The translations under genes were made by a program, and so were the position numbers. Below, piece by piece: positions 6,818-14,467 of a stretch of DNA of 14,467 bases. The notes below the pieces were generated by a model that had not been told where the DNA came from, ran no database searches, and worked only from the letters and a program-made list of their open reading frames with translations. This stretch comes from CALSPH01 sp041690035 (GTDB lineage: Bacteria > Bacteroidota > Bacteroidia > NS11-12g > UBA955), in contig JBDNFC010000104.1 of assembly GCA_041690035.1 (NCBI GenBank), forward strand, positions 1 to 14,467. The letters run 5' to 3'. Each line of letters starts with the position of its first letter. The first letter of the stretch is position 1.

Positions 6818-7192
6818 ATGAATTTGAATGAAAAAATACTGGTAATAGGTGCAAGTGAAAATATAGAAAGGTACAGTAATAAAGCAATTCACTTATTTAA
6901 AAAAAAGCAATTTAACCATATATTTGCTTTTGGCCTAAAAAAAGGAAATGTTGCATCAATAGAAATTGATACCGAATGGAATTACGCGCCTAAATCCATT
7001 GATACAATTAGCTTATATGTGGGTGCAGCAAATCAAGCCTTTTACATTGATAAAATATTAAGCCTACAGCCAAAGCGTGTTATTTTTAATCCAGGAACTG
7101 AAAATCAAGATTTTGAAGCGCAATTGATTGCACAAAACACAATTGCAGAAGAGGCCTGCACGCTGGTATTGCTAAATTTAGGGATTTTTTAA
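6818..7192 (+). CDS. CoA-binding domain protein, YccU-like
   Basis: A 124-residue single-domain Rossmann-like protein of the CoA_binding_2 type. Visible family motifs in order are ILVIGASENIERYSNKAI (nucleotide-binding turn at the N-terminus), FGLKKGNV, DTISLYVGAANQ, the signature KRVIFNPGTENQDFE, and the C-terminal EEACTLVLLNLG. This family is related to the CoA-binding domain of succinyl-CoA synthetase but has no catalytic domain; the cellular role is unknown. The ATG at 6818 comes 1 nt after the stop of the FAD dehydrogenase and gives the family's usual length. An upstream in-frame ATG at 6776 would lie inside the neighbouring gene and add 14 unrelated residues, so I reject it. The two genes are almost certainly cotranscribed. 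The gene converges on the pyrophosphatase gene. Confidence 0.9.
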   Translation: MNLNEKILVIGASENIERYSNKAIHLFKKKQFNHIFAFGLKKGNVASIEIDTEWNYAPKSIDTISLYVGAANQAFYIDKILSLQPKRVIFNPGTENQDFEAQLIAQNTIAEEACTLVLLNLGIF

Positions 7193-7314
7193 TTAAATTA
7201 CCTAAATTTAATGGCCCGCTTTTTATGCCACAATGCTAGAATATGACCAACAAGAGGAAACATAATTTTTAACCACTTTAATGTTTCAAAAATCTGTTTA
7301 GTGAAGTAACTATT

Positions 7315-9720
7315 TTACTTTTTCTTACAGCAACCTTTTGTTTCTGGTTTTCCTATATACGCGCCAGATTCGTTATACATAGCCATGCAATTGGCTTTTT
7401 GCGCATCATTGCAGCCCATTTTTTCGCAATGCAAAGCACACTCTTCCTTAGTCATTGTAGCACATTGTTTGATATCGCAAGCACCATATTGCGCTTCAGA
7501 TTTATCTTCACAACAAGGCGTGTTGTTAGAAATCTCTGTAGTTAGATTATTTTTAAAACCCTTTCCGTTAGCTGCTGATGAATTAGAAGCAATAGGCAAA
7601 TAAGGAGCAATTACTAAGGCTACAATTGACATTAATTTTATCAAAATATTCATAGAAGGGCCAGATGTATCTTTAAAAGGATCGCCCACAGTATCTCCAG
7701 TTACAGATGCTTTATGAGGCTCAGATTTTTTATAAAAAGTTTCTCCATTAATAACAACTCCTTTCTCAAAAGATTTTTTTGCATTATCCCAAGCACCACC
7801 AGCATTAGACTGAAAAATACCCATTAACACACCAGAAACGGTAACACCAGCTAACAAACCACCTAGCACCTCGGCACCAAAAATAAATCCAATTATTACA
7901 GGAGTAATTAGGGCTATTGCACCCGGCAACATCATTTCTCTAATAGATGCTTTGGTTGAAATTTCAACACATTTCTCATATTCTGGTTTTGCGGTGTAAT
8001 CCATTATGCCAGGAATTTCTCTAAATTGTCTTCTAACCTCATTTACCATTTGCATGGCTGCTTTTCCTACTGCCTGAATACACAGTGCAGAAAAAATAAA
8101 GGGAATCATTGCGCCAACAAATAAACCGGCTAATACAGGCGCTTTATAAATATCAATGGCATCAATACCAGCAATGCCAACAAAAGCTGCAAACAAAGCC
8201 AATGAAGTTAATGCCGCAGAAGCAATAGCAAAACCTTTGCCAGTGGCAGCCGTAGTATTACCAACAGCATCTAAAATATCTGTTCGCCCCCTAACCTCTT
8301 CTGGCAATTGACTCATCTCGGCAATACCACCTGCATTGTCAGCAATAGGTCCAAAAGCATCAATGGCTAATTGCATAGCAGTAGTAGCCATCATACCGGC
8401 TGCTGCTATTGCTACACCATACAATCCAGCAAAATGATAAGAAGCCATAATACCTCCTGCAAGTGCAAGAATAGGAATAACAGTAGATTTCATACCTACG
8501 GCTAATCCTGCAATAATGTTAGTGGCATGTCCTGTAGACGATTGCTGAATAATAGACAAAACAGGCTTTTTTCCCATTGCGGTATAATATTCTGTAACTA
8601 TACTCATAATAGCTCCAACAACAGTACCCACCAAAATGGCATAAAAAACATTCATTTTAGAAAATTCATATCCTCTTAAATTCATTGTTTCTGGCAACAT
8701 CCAATTAACGATAAAGAAAGATGCTATTACTGTAATTATCATTGAAGACCAATTTCCAATATTTAAAGCCTTTTGCACATCTCCATCTTCTCCTTTAATT
8801 TTAACAAACCATGTGCCTACTATAGAAAACAAAATGCCTAAACCACAGATTAGCATTGGCAATAAAATAGGAGACATTCCGCCAAAAGCATCGCTAGAAT
8901 CGTTTAGCGCTTGCCCATTTACTGTTAATTCCTGACCTAAAATCATGGTGGCCAAAATAGTGGCTACATAAGAACCGAATAAATCAGCTCCCATACCCGC
9001 CACATCGCCCACATTGTCGCCAACATTATCTGCTATGGTAGCAGGATTTCTAATATCATCTTCTGGTATTCCAGCTTCTACTTTTCCAACTAAATCAGCA
9101 CCTACGTCTGCCGCCTTGGTATAAATACCGCCTCCCACTCTTGCAAATAATGCTATACTCTCTGCACCTAAAGAAAAACCAGTTAATACTTCAATTGAGG
9201 TTTTTATAGTATCAGCACCTAGATGCGCAAAAATTGATAAAAATACAATAAATAACCCACCAAGACCCAACACTGCCAATCCTGCTACTCCAAGGCCCAT
9301 TACTGTGCCACCCGTAAAAGACACTTTAAGTGCCTTAGCTAAACTTGTTCTTGCTGCTTGTGTAGTCCTTACGTTTGCTTTAGTAGCCACATTCATTCCT
9401 ATGTAGCCGGCAGTTGCAGAAAATACTGCACCAATAATAAAGGCAATAGAAATAATCCAACTTGAATGTATTACTTTTCCATTAACCTCGTGAATTGAGC
9501 CAGAATATGCCAGCAATGCAGCAGCTACTACTACAAAAATGCTCAACACTTTCCATTCTGCTTTTAAAAAAGCCATAGCACCTTTGGCAATATGACCTGC
9601 CAATTCTTGCATATTTTCATCGCCAGCATCTTGCTTAGCTACCCATGCACTTTTAATTGCCATTACTAACAATCCGAAAATCCCTAAAGCAGGGACTAGA
9701 TAAATAATATATGAATTCAT
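7315..9720 (-). CDS. hppA: Membrane-bound ion-pumping pyrophosphatase with Cys-rich tail
   Basis: An 801-residue integral membrane enzyme that hydrolyses pyrophosphate and pumps H+ (or Na+) out of the cytosol. The PPi/Mg site is clear: DVGADLVGKVE (206-216) and DNVGDNVGDVAGMGADL (231-247), with further acidic motifs at FGPIADNAGGIAEM (456-469) and near the end at GDTVGDPFKDTSGPS. GNTTAATGKG (487-496) has Ala491 and Gly494, which place it in the K+-dependent subclass, where both H+ and Na+ pumps exist; the ion cannot be settled here. Typical proteins stop soon after the last helix (ILIKLMSIVALVIAPYLP). This one continues with a low-complexity linker and 67 residues holding ten Cys (from PCC at 735 to the final GCCKKK). 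Both ends of this family face the outside of the cytosol, so the tail should be periplasmic. It is monocistronic by layout, with a good promoter at 9749-9780. Confidence 0.96.
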   Translation of the reverse strand: MNSYIIYLVPALGIFGLLVMAIKSAWVAKQDAGDENMQELAGHIAKGAMAFLKAEWKVLSIFVVVAAALLAYSGSIHEVNGKVIHSSWIISIAFIIGAVFSATAGYIGMNVATKANVRTTQAARTSLAKALKVSFTGGTVMGLGVAGLAVLGLGGLFIVFLSIFAHLGADTIKTSIEVLTGFSLGAESIALFARVGGGIYTKAADVGADLVGKVEAGIPEDDIRNPATIADNVGDNVGDVAGMGADLFGSYVATILATMILGQELTVNGQALNDSSDAFGGMSPILLPMLICGLGILFSIVGTWFVKIKGEDGDVQKALNIGNWSSMIITVIASFFIVNWMLPETMNLRGYEFSKMNVFYAILVGTVVGAIMSIVTEYYTAMGKKPVLSIIQQSSTGHATNIIAGLAVGMKSTVIPILALAGGIMASYHFAGLYGVAIAAAGMMATTAMQLAIDAFGPIADNAGGIAEMSQLPEEVRGRTDILDAVGNTTAATGKGFAIASAALTSLALFAAFVGIAGIDAIDIYKAPVLAGLFVGAMIPFIFSALCIQAVGKAAMQMVNEVRRQFREIPGIMDYTAKPEYEKCVEISTKASIREMMLPGAIALITPVIIGFIFGAEVLGGLLAGVTVSGVLMGIFQSNAGGAWDNAKKSFEKGVVINGETFYKKSEPHKASVTGDTVGDPFKDTSGPSMNILIKLMSIVALVIAPYLPIASNSSAANGKGFKNNLTTEISNNTPCCEDKSEAQYGACDIKQCATMTKEECALHCEKMGCNDAQKANCMAMYNESGAYIGKPETKGCCKKK

Positions 9721-9748
9721 TCTTTTTTTGTTTTGTATTTTAGGGGCG

Positions 9749-9780
9749 CAAAAATAATTTTTAATTTCGCAAATGCCAAA
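9749..9780 (-). promoter_or_regulatory. hppA: Promoter of the pyrophosphatase gene, -33/-7 type
   Basis: On the minus strand TTTG (9777-9780) is followed after 20 bp by TATTTTTG (9749-9756), a full match to the Bacteroidota consensus. It lies 28 bp before ATG 9720 and so would give a short leader. It sits in the 87-bp gap after the histidine kinase stop, so the pyrophosphatase can be transcribed on its own. Confidence 0.6.
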
Positions 9781-9807
9781 TTTGATTTTAGATGGTCAAA
9801 ATGCTTT

Positions 9808-11280
9808 CTATGATGCAGATTTTAGTGTAAAATAAAAGACACTGCCATATCCTTCTTTACTTTCTGCCCACATTCTTCCGCCTTGAGCTTCGGCAAATTC
9901 TTTACATAGTATTAGTCCTAAACCACTTCCTGTCTCATTTCTTGTACCAGGTTCTGATAAACTTTCTAAATCAAATAGTTTACCCAATTTTTCTGCAGTC
10001 ATTCCTTTTCCATTATCAGTAACCTTAATTCTTACTTCTTCTTTGCTAAAATCGTACTCAGTATCTAATATTATTTTATCGCCTGTGTCTGTATATTTAA
10101 TCGCATTTTGCACTAGGTTTCTAACAATAATATTTAGCATTTCTTTATCTCCATTTGCCTCCATTTTTTCTGAACTATTATTGCTTATCTCCACTCCTTT
10201 TGCATCGGCAAATGATTTTAATAAACTTATATTACTGTCAAAAATTTCTCTCAAATCTATTTTTTCAATCCTAGGTTGGGGGTTTAAAATTTGTCCTTTT
10301 GCCCAGCCCAATAAATTATTGAGCATTGCACTGCTATTAGACAATTCTACGCGTAATTTTTTGAGCATTTCTTTCTTTTTTTTCTCATCCACCAAATCGC
10401 TGTTAATTACATCTAACATTCCTGTCAGTGAATTTACGGGCGCTCTTAGATCGTGCGCAAGCACTGCAAAGAGTTTATCTTTAATTTGATTGCTTTTTAG
10501 CAATTCCCCATTTATGTCTTTATTTTCTTGAAAAATTTTAGTGGTCTTTTTTGAAGAATCTTTAAAAATAAAGAAATAGCCTAAAAGCAGAATAATCATG
10601 ATGGCGATAAATACTGCCATAATTATGGCAATATTATTTTTCAAAATCTCATAAAAACCATTTCCAAAACCTTTTTTATCCATCAACATTGAATTTAACT
10701 TATCGGTGTGAAAAATAGAGAGGGTTGGCAGATTCATTTCAGCATACAAATTAGAAAGCATTAGGTGACATTTTGCTTTTAGGGCAAGGTTATTATCCAA
10801 TTCTGCTGATTGTATAGCCATCTCTGCCGCTTGCACAGCCGATTTTAGCTTATTTTCTAAAGCCAATATCCAAGCACTATAATAATAAGAATAAGCTATT
10901 TTTTGATTGTTTTCATCAATGTGATTTAGGGCATCTTTCCATAAAAATTGAATTAACCGCGGACTTAATTGAGTAGAATCTGCAGCAGATAAAAGTAATT
11001 TTTTTGCTTTTTCAATTTCTCCTTCCTGCAGATATCTTGCTACTATTTTATTGCGGTGTTGTGTAGCTTGTTCAATGGTTTTGCCATTTTCAAAAACGGG
11101 AAACTTGCTGTTATTTACTAATTTTTGAGCTGCTAAAATTTCAGCCTCATCTAAAGTTTTCTCATTGGGCTGTGCTTCTAAATTGTCTACATTATTTTTG
11201 ACAGCAGCATTAGATGCGCCAACTTGGGCAATACTTGATGTAAATTGCAGAAAATAATATAACAATATAAATATACGCAT
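9808..11280 (-). CDS. Membrane sensor histidine kinase with periplasmic helical sensor
   Basis: A 490-residue two-component kinase. In order: a signal peptide (1-19, ending at SIAQ); a periplasmic alpha-helical region (about 40-200) with TPR-like pieces such as ALENKLKSAVQAAEMAIQSAE and ALKAKCHLMLSNLYAEMN; one membrane helix (about 217-238); a short coiled linker; the HisKA dimer domain with phospho-acceptor His276 in FAVLAHDLRAP; and a HATPase domain with the N-box NLVQNAIKYTDTG (388-400), the G1 box VTDNGKGM (420-427) and the G2 box GSGLGL (451-456). All residues needed for kinase activity are present. No response regulator is encoded beside it, so the partner is elsewhere. It follows the peptidase gene by 85 bp on the same strand, with a -7-like element between, and precedes the pyrophosphatase. 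The signal sensed cannot be read from the sequence. Confidence 0.93.
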   Translation of the reverse strand: MRIFILLYYFLQFTSSIAQVGASNAAVKNNVDNLEAQPNEKTLDEAEILAAQKLVNNSKFPVFENGKTIEQATQHRNKIVARYLQEGEIEKAKKLLLSAADSTQLSPRLIQFLWKDALNHIDENNQKIAYSYYYSAWILALENKLKSAVQAAEMAIQSAELDNNLALKAKCHLMLSNLYAEMNLPTLSIFHTDKLNSMLMDKKGFGNGFYEILKNNIAIIMAVFIAIMIILLLGYFFIFKDSSKKTTKIFQENKDINGELLKSNQIKDKLFAVLAHDLRAPVNSLTGMLDVINSDLVDEKKKKEMLKKLRVELSNSSAMLNNLLGWAKGQILNPQPRIEKIDLREIFDSNISLLKSFADAKGVEISNNSSEKMEANGDKEMLNIIVRNLVQNAIKYTDTGDKIILDTEYDFSKEEVRIKVTDNGKGMTAEKLGKLFDLESLSEPGTRNETGSGLGLILCKEFAEAQGGRMWAESKEGYGSVFYFTLKSAS

Positions 11281-11294
11281 GCAAAGGCTCTATG

Positions 11295-11302
11295 CAAACA
11301 TA
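11295..11302 (-). promoter_or_regulatory. -7 element upstream of the histidine kinase
   Basis: TATGTTTG on the minus strand matches TAnnTTTG and lies 14 bp before ATG 11280. The nearest TTG (11329-11331) is 26 bp upstream, longer than usual, so the -33 part is poor. A start here would leave a very short leader. Confidence 0.4.
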
Positions 11303-11365
11303 AGTGAATAGTAATGAAAAGTAATCCACAACAAATGAGCAATTACATCATTTGCTGATTGGCAA

Positions 11366-14300
11366 TTAAAATGCCCTGTTTACGCCTACTACAAACCTGA
11401 AATCAAAGTATTGCGCATTAGAAATTGCAGGTAAACGGTTTACAAAAAAGGGAAAATCGATTCTAAAGGTAACAGGTTTTGCCTTAGAGAAGCGTCCCCA
11501 ACTTTTTACAGTATATGCCGTGCCAATGCCAGCATCGGCAGTAATTCCGCTATTGATAATGTCGTTAATAACACCTCTGCCAAAAAGCAAACCAGCATCG
11601 GCAAAGCCATACAGATCTATTTTTAACCAATTTCTAAACATCCTTGGCCTTAAATTAATAAACTGATCAAAATCTATTTCTGCAGAAACAGAAAACCCTC
11701 TGTTACCTGCAAAAAGCGGAGTGCCAAAAATAGAATCTTGCACTGGTGCTGCATAATTTGCAAATCCTCTCAAATTTAGCCCTCCTCCTAATAATTGATA
11801 ATGATTAATATCAGGACCAAAGCCTACAAAATTTGACATAAAATTGGTGCTGGTGAATTTATTATCCATCATTTCTTCCAAATTAGCGCCCTGCAAAAAT
11901 ATCCTAGATTCTAGTGGAATATTATTTCCTGTTTGATATGCTCCAAAAATCCTACCGCGAATTGGCAGGCTTTTAATTTGCTTATACAAAACATAATTTA
12001 AACCAATTTCAGAAAAATTATAGTCAGAGAATAGTGCACTGTTTTTAGTATTTAAAGTTAAAATACTGTTTCCATCAAAATGAGTAAAATTATGTTTAAA
12101 ACTCAAGTTTATAGTATTATTCCATAGATTTGTTAGCCACGAACCATCCAAAGGTGCATATTGTGTCGCATATCTGTTCATTCTATACATTGCTTTAAAT
12201 TTAGCTTCTAGCTCCGAAGCGCCTATTAGTTTTTTTATTCCTGCACTATAGTGCTGTAAACCTTCTTTATTTCTTAAATCAATATTTAAAGTCAAATTTT
12301 GCCCTAATTTCTTAAAATGACTGAATTGATATTGAAAAAATTGGATTTGATTGGCAGAAAATTGAATATTATTATTGACTAAAGTGCTGCTATACCAAGC
12401 CGAAAGTTTAGTATTGGTAAGTTTGCCGTAGTTTCTCTCTAAGGTTAAGCCTGGTTTAAATCCATCTACCCTACTGTACCATAAATCTGGGCGCAAGCCC
12501 ACTGTAACTTTTCTAATATCATTGGTAGGATATTTTCCCTTATCTATGTACCAAAAAGGATTTTTGTGCATGATATTATTATTTGGATTATAATCTGCAA
12601 GCCTTTGAGTTGGGTCTATTTCTACTTGGTCAATTTTATATTCTCTTGAAATGGTAAAATGATATGTTTTATTAAGTTTGCCCCAACCTGTCCACATAGG
12701 AAGTATGCTAGCAGTGCTTGCCTTGGTAAAATAGGTATTTGGGATAATAAATTTTTCTTCAATCCCCCAATTCGTTGTAATAGTAATATCAATAGGGCTT
12801 ACCATTTCGCCTTTTCGCTTTATCGTAATTGTATGTTCATAAGATTTGGAACCATTTTTTTTAGTTTTTACACTCATTAATTTATAATCCAAGTCTTTTT
12901 TACTTTCTAGCCATTGATCAAAAAACCAGTTTAAATCTACCTTTGTGTAATCTATGATACTGTTTCTAAAATCTTCAAAATAAGGATTTGCAAGGCGCCA
13001 TTGATTAAAATAATGTTTCATTGCACTGGTAAATAATTCGTCACCTAAAACATATTGCAAATTATATAACATTGTAGCAGTTTTATAATAAACTTGTCTA
13101 TAACCCCCGCCATGTCCAAGTGCAGACTCAAAATCATCACTGTGGGTGTTTAGGCAACTGTGCTCAAATTTTTGAGCATCGCCAAGGTATCCAGAAAATA
13201 CCATGTCATAATCTGTTTTATTTGGCACAGAAATATCTTTTCTAAAATTTTTTATACTCCATGCGGTTAAAAACTGTGTAAATCCTTCATCAAGCGCTGC
13301 CCTATATGTTTCGTTGTTGCCAACATGCCCAAAAAACCAATTGTGCCCTACCTCGTGCGCAATCACATATTGATGATTAGGCCAATTGCCCCCATTTAAT
13401 GTAATCATAGGATACTCCATGCCATCTCTTGCATCTGCTGCCACGATTTTATTGTATAAATATACCCCAAAATCCTTATTGTATGTTTTTACTACCTCTG
13501 CTACAAAAGCGCTAGTTGGCTGCCAATAGGGGGCGTTTTGCTCCTGACAAAGCGCAATACATTCTATTTTACCAAATGGATTTTCTGGCTCGGGTATCAC
13601 CGTTACCATTCTTCTATAGCTTGGATCGGCCGTAAAAGCAAAATCATGGACATTTATTGCTTGATATTTCCATGTTTTTACACCTTTTCTTTCTATCAAA
13701 TAGCTGTAATTTTTTTCACCAATATTTTTTGAATAATTGCTAATATCTATTGCTTTTTTTAATCCCTCAGGCAATACTTCATTTTCATTTAACAATACTC
13801 CTGTTGCTTCTACAATATAATTGCTAGGCAAGGTTAAAGAAACATTATACTGCCCAAAATTACCATAAAACTCATGCCCCAAATGTTGATCTGTTGTCCA
13901 GCCAAATTTTCTGTCATAAACACTGATTCTTGGATACCAATGCACTCCATCAAATTGTTTTACACCATTATGCTCAAAAGTTTTCATTCTTCTGCGCATT
14001 GTGCCTTTATTGTCAAAATAGGTTTTAAAGTTTATATCTATTACCATACTCGCGTTTGGCATCAATGGAACACTCAATTGCACAATCATAATGGTATTGT
14101 TTATTGTAAAACTGGTCTCTTTTCCTTCTATTTTTAGTGAAGAAATAGTGGTACCTAATTTCTGCTTTTCATATTTTCCATATTTATACTTTACTTTATT
14201 CTCCTTGCCCAATTTATCGTAATAAGACTCGGGCTGAAAAGCATTTTGATACAGATGAAAATAAAGGGTGGTAATGGCATGCGGACTGTTATTGCTATAA

Positions 14301-14467
14301 ACCAAATTTTCGCTTCCTGTAATTACTTCTGCAGAATCATCTAATTCTGCTTGTATTGTGTACCAAACATCTTGCTGCCAATACCCTTCAAAAGGTTTTC
14401 TAAATTTCCAATAAAATTTGTTTTGTGGGCTGCTATAATCATTGAGCGAAAGTGTATAAACATTGTC
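11366..14467 (-). CDS. M1-type metallopeptidase fused to an Omp85-like beta-barrel (5' partial)
   Basis: The frame is open to the right edge, so 1033 residues are visible and the start, with any signal peptide, is missing. An internal TTG at 14305 is not a true start: the 54 codons before it translate as M1 N-terminal sequence (YWQQDVWYTIQAEL). Numbering from the edge, residues 1-250 are the beta N-domain. The catalytic domain follows with GMEYP (349-353, in place of GAMEN), the zinc site HEVGH (371-375) with Glu394 in LDEGF after 18 residues, and VYYKTATMLYNL, which supplies the conserved Tyr. From about 645 on, the sequence alternates beta-strand-like segments and carries GGGLNLRGF (LRGF at 899-902), LYGFADAGLLF, FRIDFPFF and a terminal Phe, as in Omp85/BamA barrels. 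It should be an outer-membrane protein that tethers an aminopeptidase-like domain. No POTRA domain is seen in between. The peptidase part is certain; the barrel type is inferred from motifs. Confidence 0.92.
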   Translation of the reverse strand, partial: DNVYTLSLNDYSSPQNKFYWKFRKPFEGYWQQDVWYTIQAELDDSAEVITGSENLVYSNNSPHAITTLYFHLYQNAFQPESYYDKLGKENKVKYKYGKYEKQKLGTTISSLKIEGKETSFTINNTIMIVQLSVPLMPNASMVIDINFKTYFDNKGTMRRRMKTFEHNGVKQFDGVHWYPRISVYDRKFGWTTDQHLGHEFYGNFGQYNVSLTLPSNYIVEATGVLLNENEVLPEGLKKAIDISNYSKNIGEKNYSYLIERKGVKTWKYQAINVHDFAFTADPSYRRMVTVIPEPENPFGKIECIALCQEQNAPYWQPTSAFVAEVVKTYNKDFGVYLYNKIVAADARDGMEYPMITLNGGNWPNHQYVIAHEVGHNWFFGHVGNNETYRAALDEGFTQFLTAWSIKNFRKDISVPNKTDYDMVFSGYLGDAQKFEHSCLNTHSDDFESALGHGGGYRQVYYKTATMLYNLQYVLGDELFTSAMKHYFNQWRLANPYFEDFRNSIIDYTKVDLNWFFDQWLESKKDLDYKLMSVKTKKNGSKSYEHTITIKRKGEMVSPIDITITTNWGIEEKFIIPNTYFTKASTASILPMWTGWGKLNKTYHFTISREYKIDQVEIDPTQRLADYNPNNNIMHKNPFWYIDKGKYPTNDIRKVTVGLRPDLWYSRVDGFKPGLTLERNYGKLTNTKLSAWYSSTLVNNNIQFSANQIQFFQYQFSHFKKLGQNLTLNIDLRNKEGLQHYSAGIKKLIGASELEAKFKAMYRMNRYATQYAPLDGSWLTNLWNNTINLSFKHNFTHFDGNSILTLNTKNSALFSDYNFSEIGLNYVLYKQIKSLPIRGRIFGAYQTGNNIPLESRIFLQGANLEEMMDNKFTSTNFMSNFVGFGPDINHYQLLGGGLNLRGFANYAAPVQDSIFGTPLFAGNRGFSVSAEIDFDQFINLRPRMFRNWLKIDLYGFADAGLLFGRGVINDIINSGITADAGIGTAYTVKSWGRFSKAKPVTFRIDFPFFVNRLPAISNAQYFDFRFVVGVNRAF

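Noticed and set aside
7304..7323. Hairpin AAGTAA-CTATT-TTACTT with a short T run as a terminator between the convergent genes
   Set aside because: The stem is only six AT-rich pairs and includes the pyrophosphatase stop codon; too weak to call.
7385..7603. Plus-strand frame opposite the cysteine-rich tail as a separate small gene
   Set aside because: It is antisense to an unbroken coding region, has no family resemblance, and its length is expected by chance there.
11332..11354. Inverted repeat CAAATGA/TCATTTG after the peptidase stop
   Set aside because: A seven-pair stem with a 9-nt loop and no T run; it may be chance.
14303..14305. TTG as the start codon of the M1 peptidase
   Set aside because: The same frame is open for 54 more codons to the window edge and those codons encode typical M1 N-domain sequence, so the true start lies outside.
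1..14467. CRISPR array, defence island, toxin-antitoxin pair or prophage
   Set aside because: No regularly spaced repeats, no such gene families and no short paired genes were seen on either strand.

Overview
The window looks like a chromosomal segment from an AT-rich member of the Bacteroidota. Three things point there. Several promoters match the Bacteroidota pattern TTTG, 19-20 bp, TAnnTTTG. Protein families typical of the phylum are present: split transketolase, a large membrane pyrophosphatase, and a histidine kinase with the HDLRAP H-box and a periplasmic sensor. An IS3-type transposase fragment of a type common in this phylum is also present. No finer placement is possible from the sequence alone.

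Left part (1-1990): a stand-alone XerC/D-like tyrosine recombinase on the plus strand, then about 600 bp without an intact gene. That gap holds a decayed IS3-family OrfA on the minus strand (three in-frame stops) and a strong hairpin terminator. Next comes tRNA-Leu(CAA) on the minus strand with its own promoter. A minus-strand promoter at the extreme left edge probably drives a gene outside the window.

Central-left (1995-5199, minus strand): a tight operon of transketolase N-terminal subunit, a secreted von Willebrand A (VWA) protein, and transketolase C-terminal subunit. The two transketolase halves must assemble into one ThDP enzyme, yet an unrelated exported protein is encoded between them, with junctions of only 1 and 6 nt.

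Central (5278-7192, plus strand): a FAD-dependent dehydrogenase of the COG2509 type, probably starting at TTG, followed after 1 nt by a small CoA-binding (YccU-like) protein. They converge on the minus-strand genes to the right.

Right part (7315-14467, minus strand): a membrane-bound ion-pumping pyrophosphatase with a 67-residue tail containing ten cysteines; a membrane histidine kinase with no response regulator in view; and a large M1-type zinc metallopeptidase whose C-terminal third looks like an Omp85/BamA-type outer-membrane beta-barrel. The peptidase reading frame stays open to the right edge, so its 5' end is missing.

Most of the window is ordinary housekeeping sequence. The least ordinary items are the peptidase-barrel fusion, the cysteine-rich tail on the pyrophosphatase, and the VWA gene inside the transketolase operon. 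I see no CRISPR array, phage module, defence island or other multi-gene novel system.
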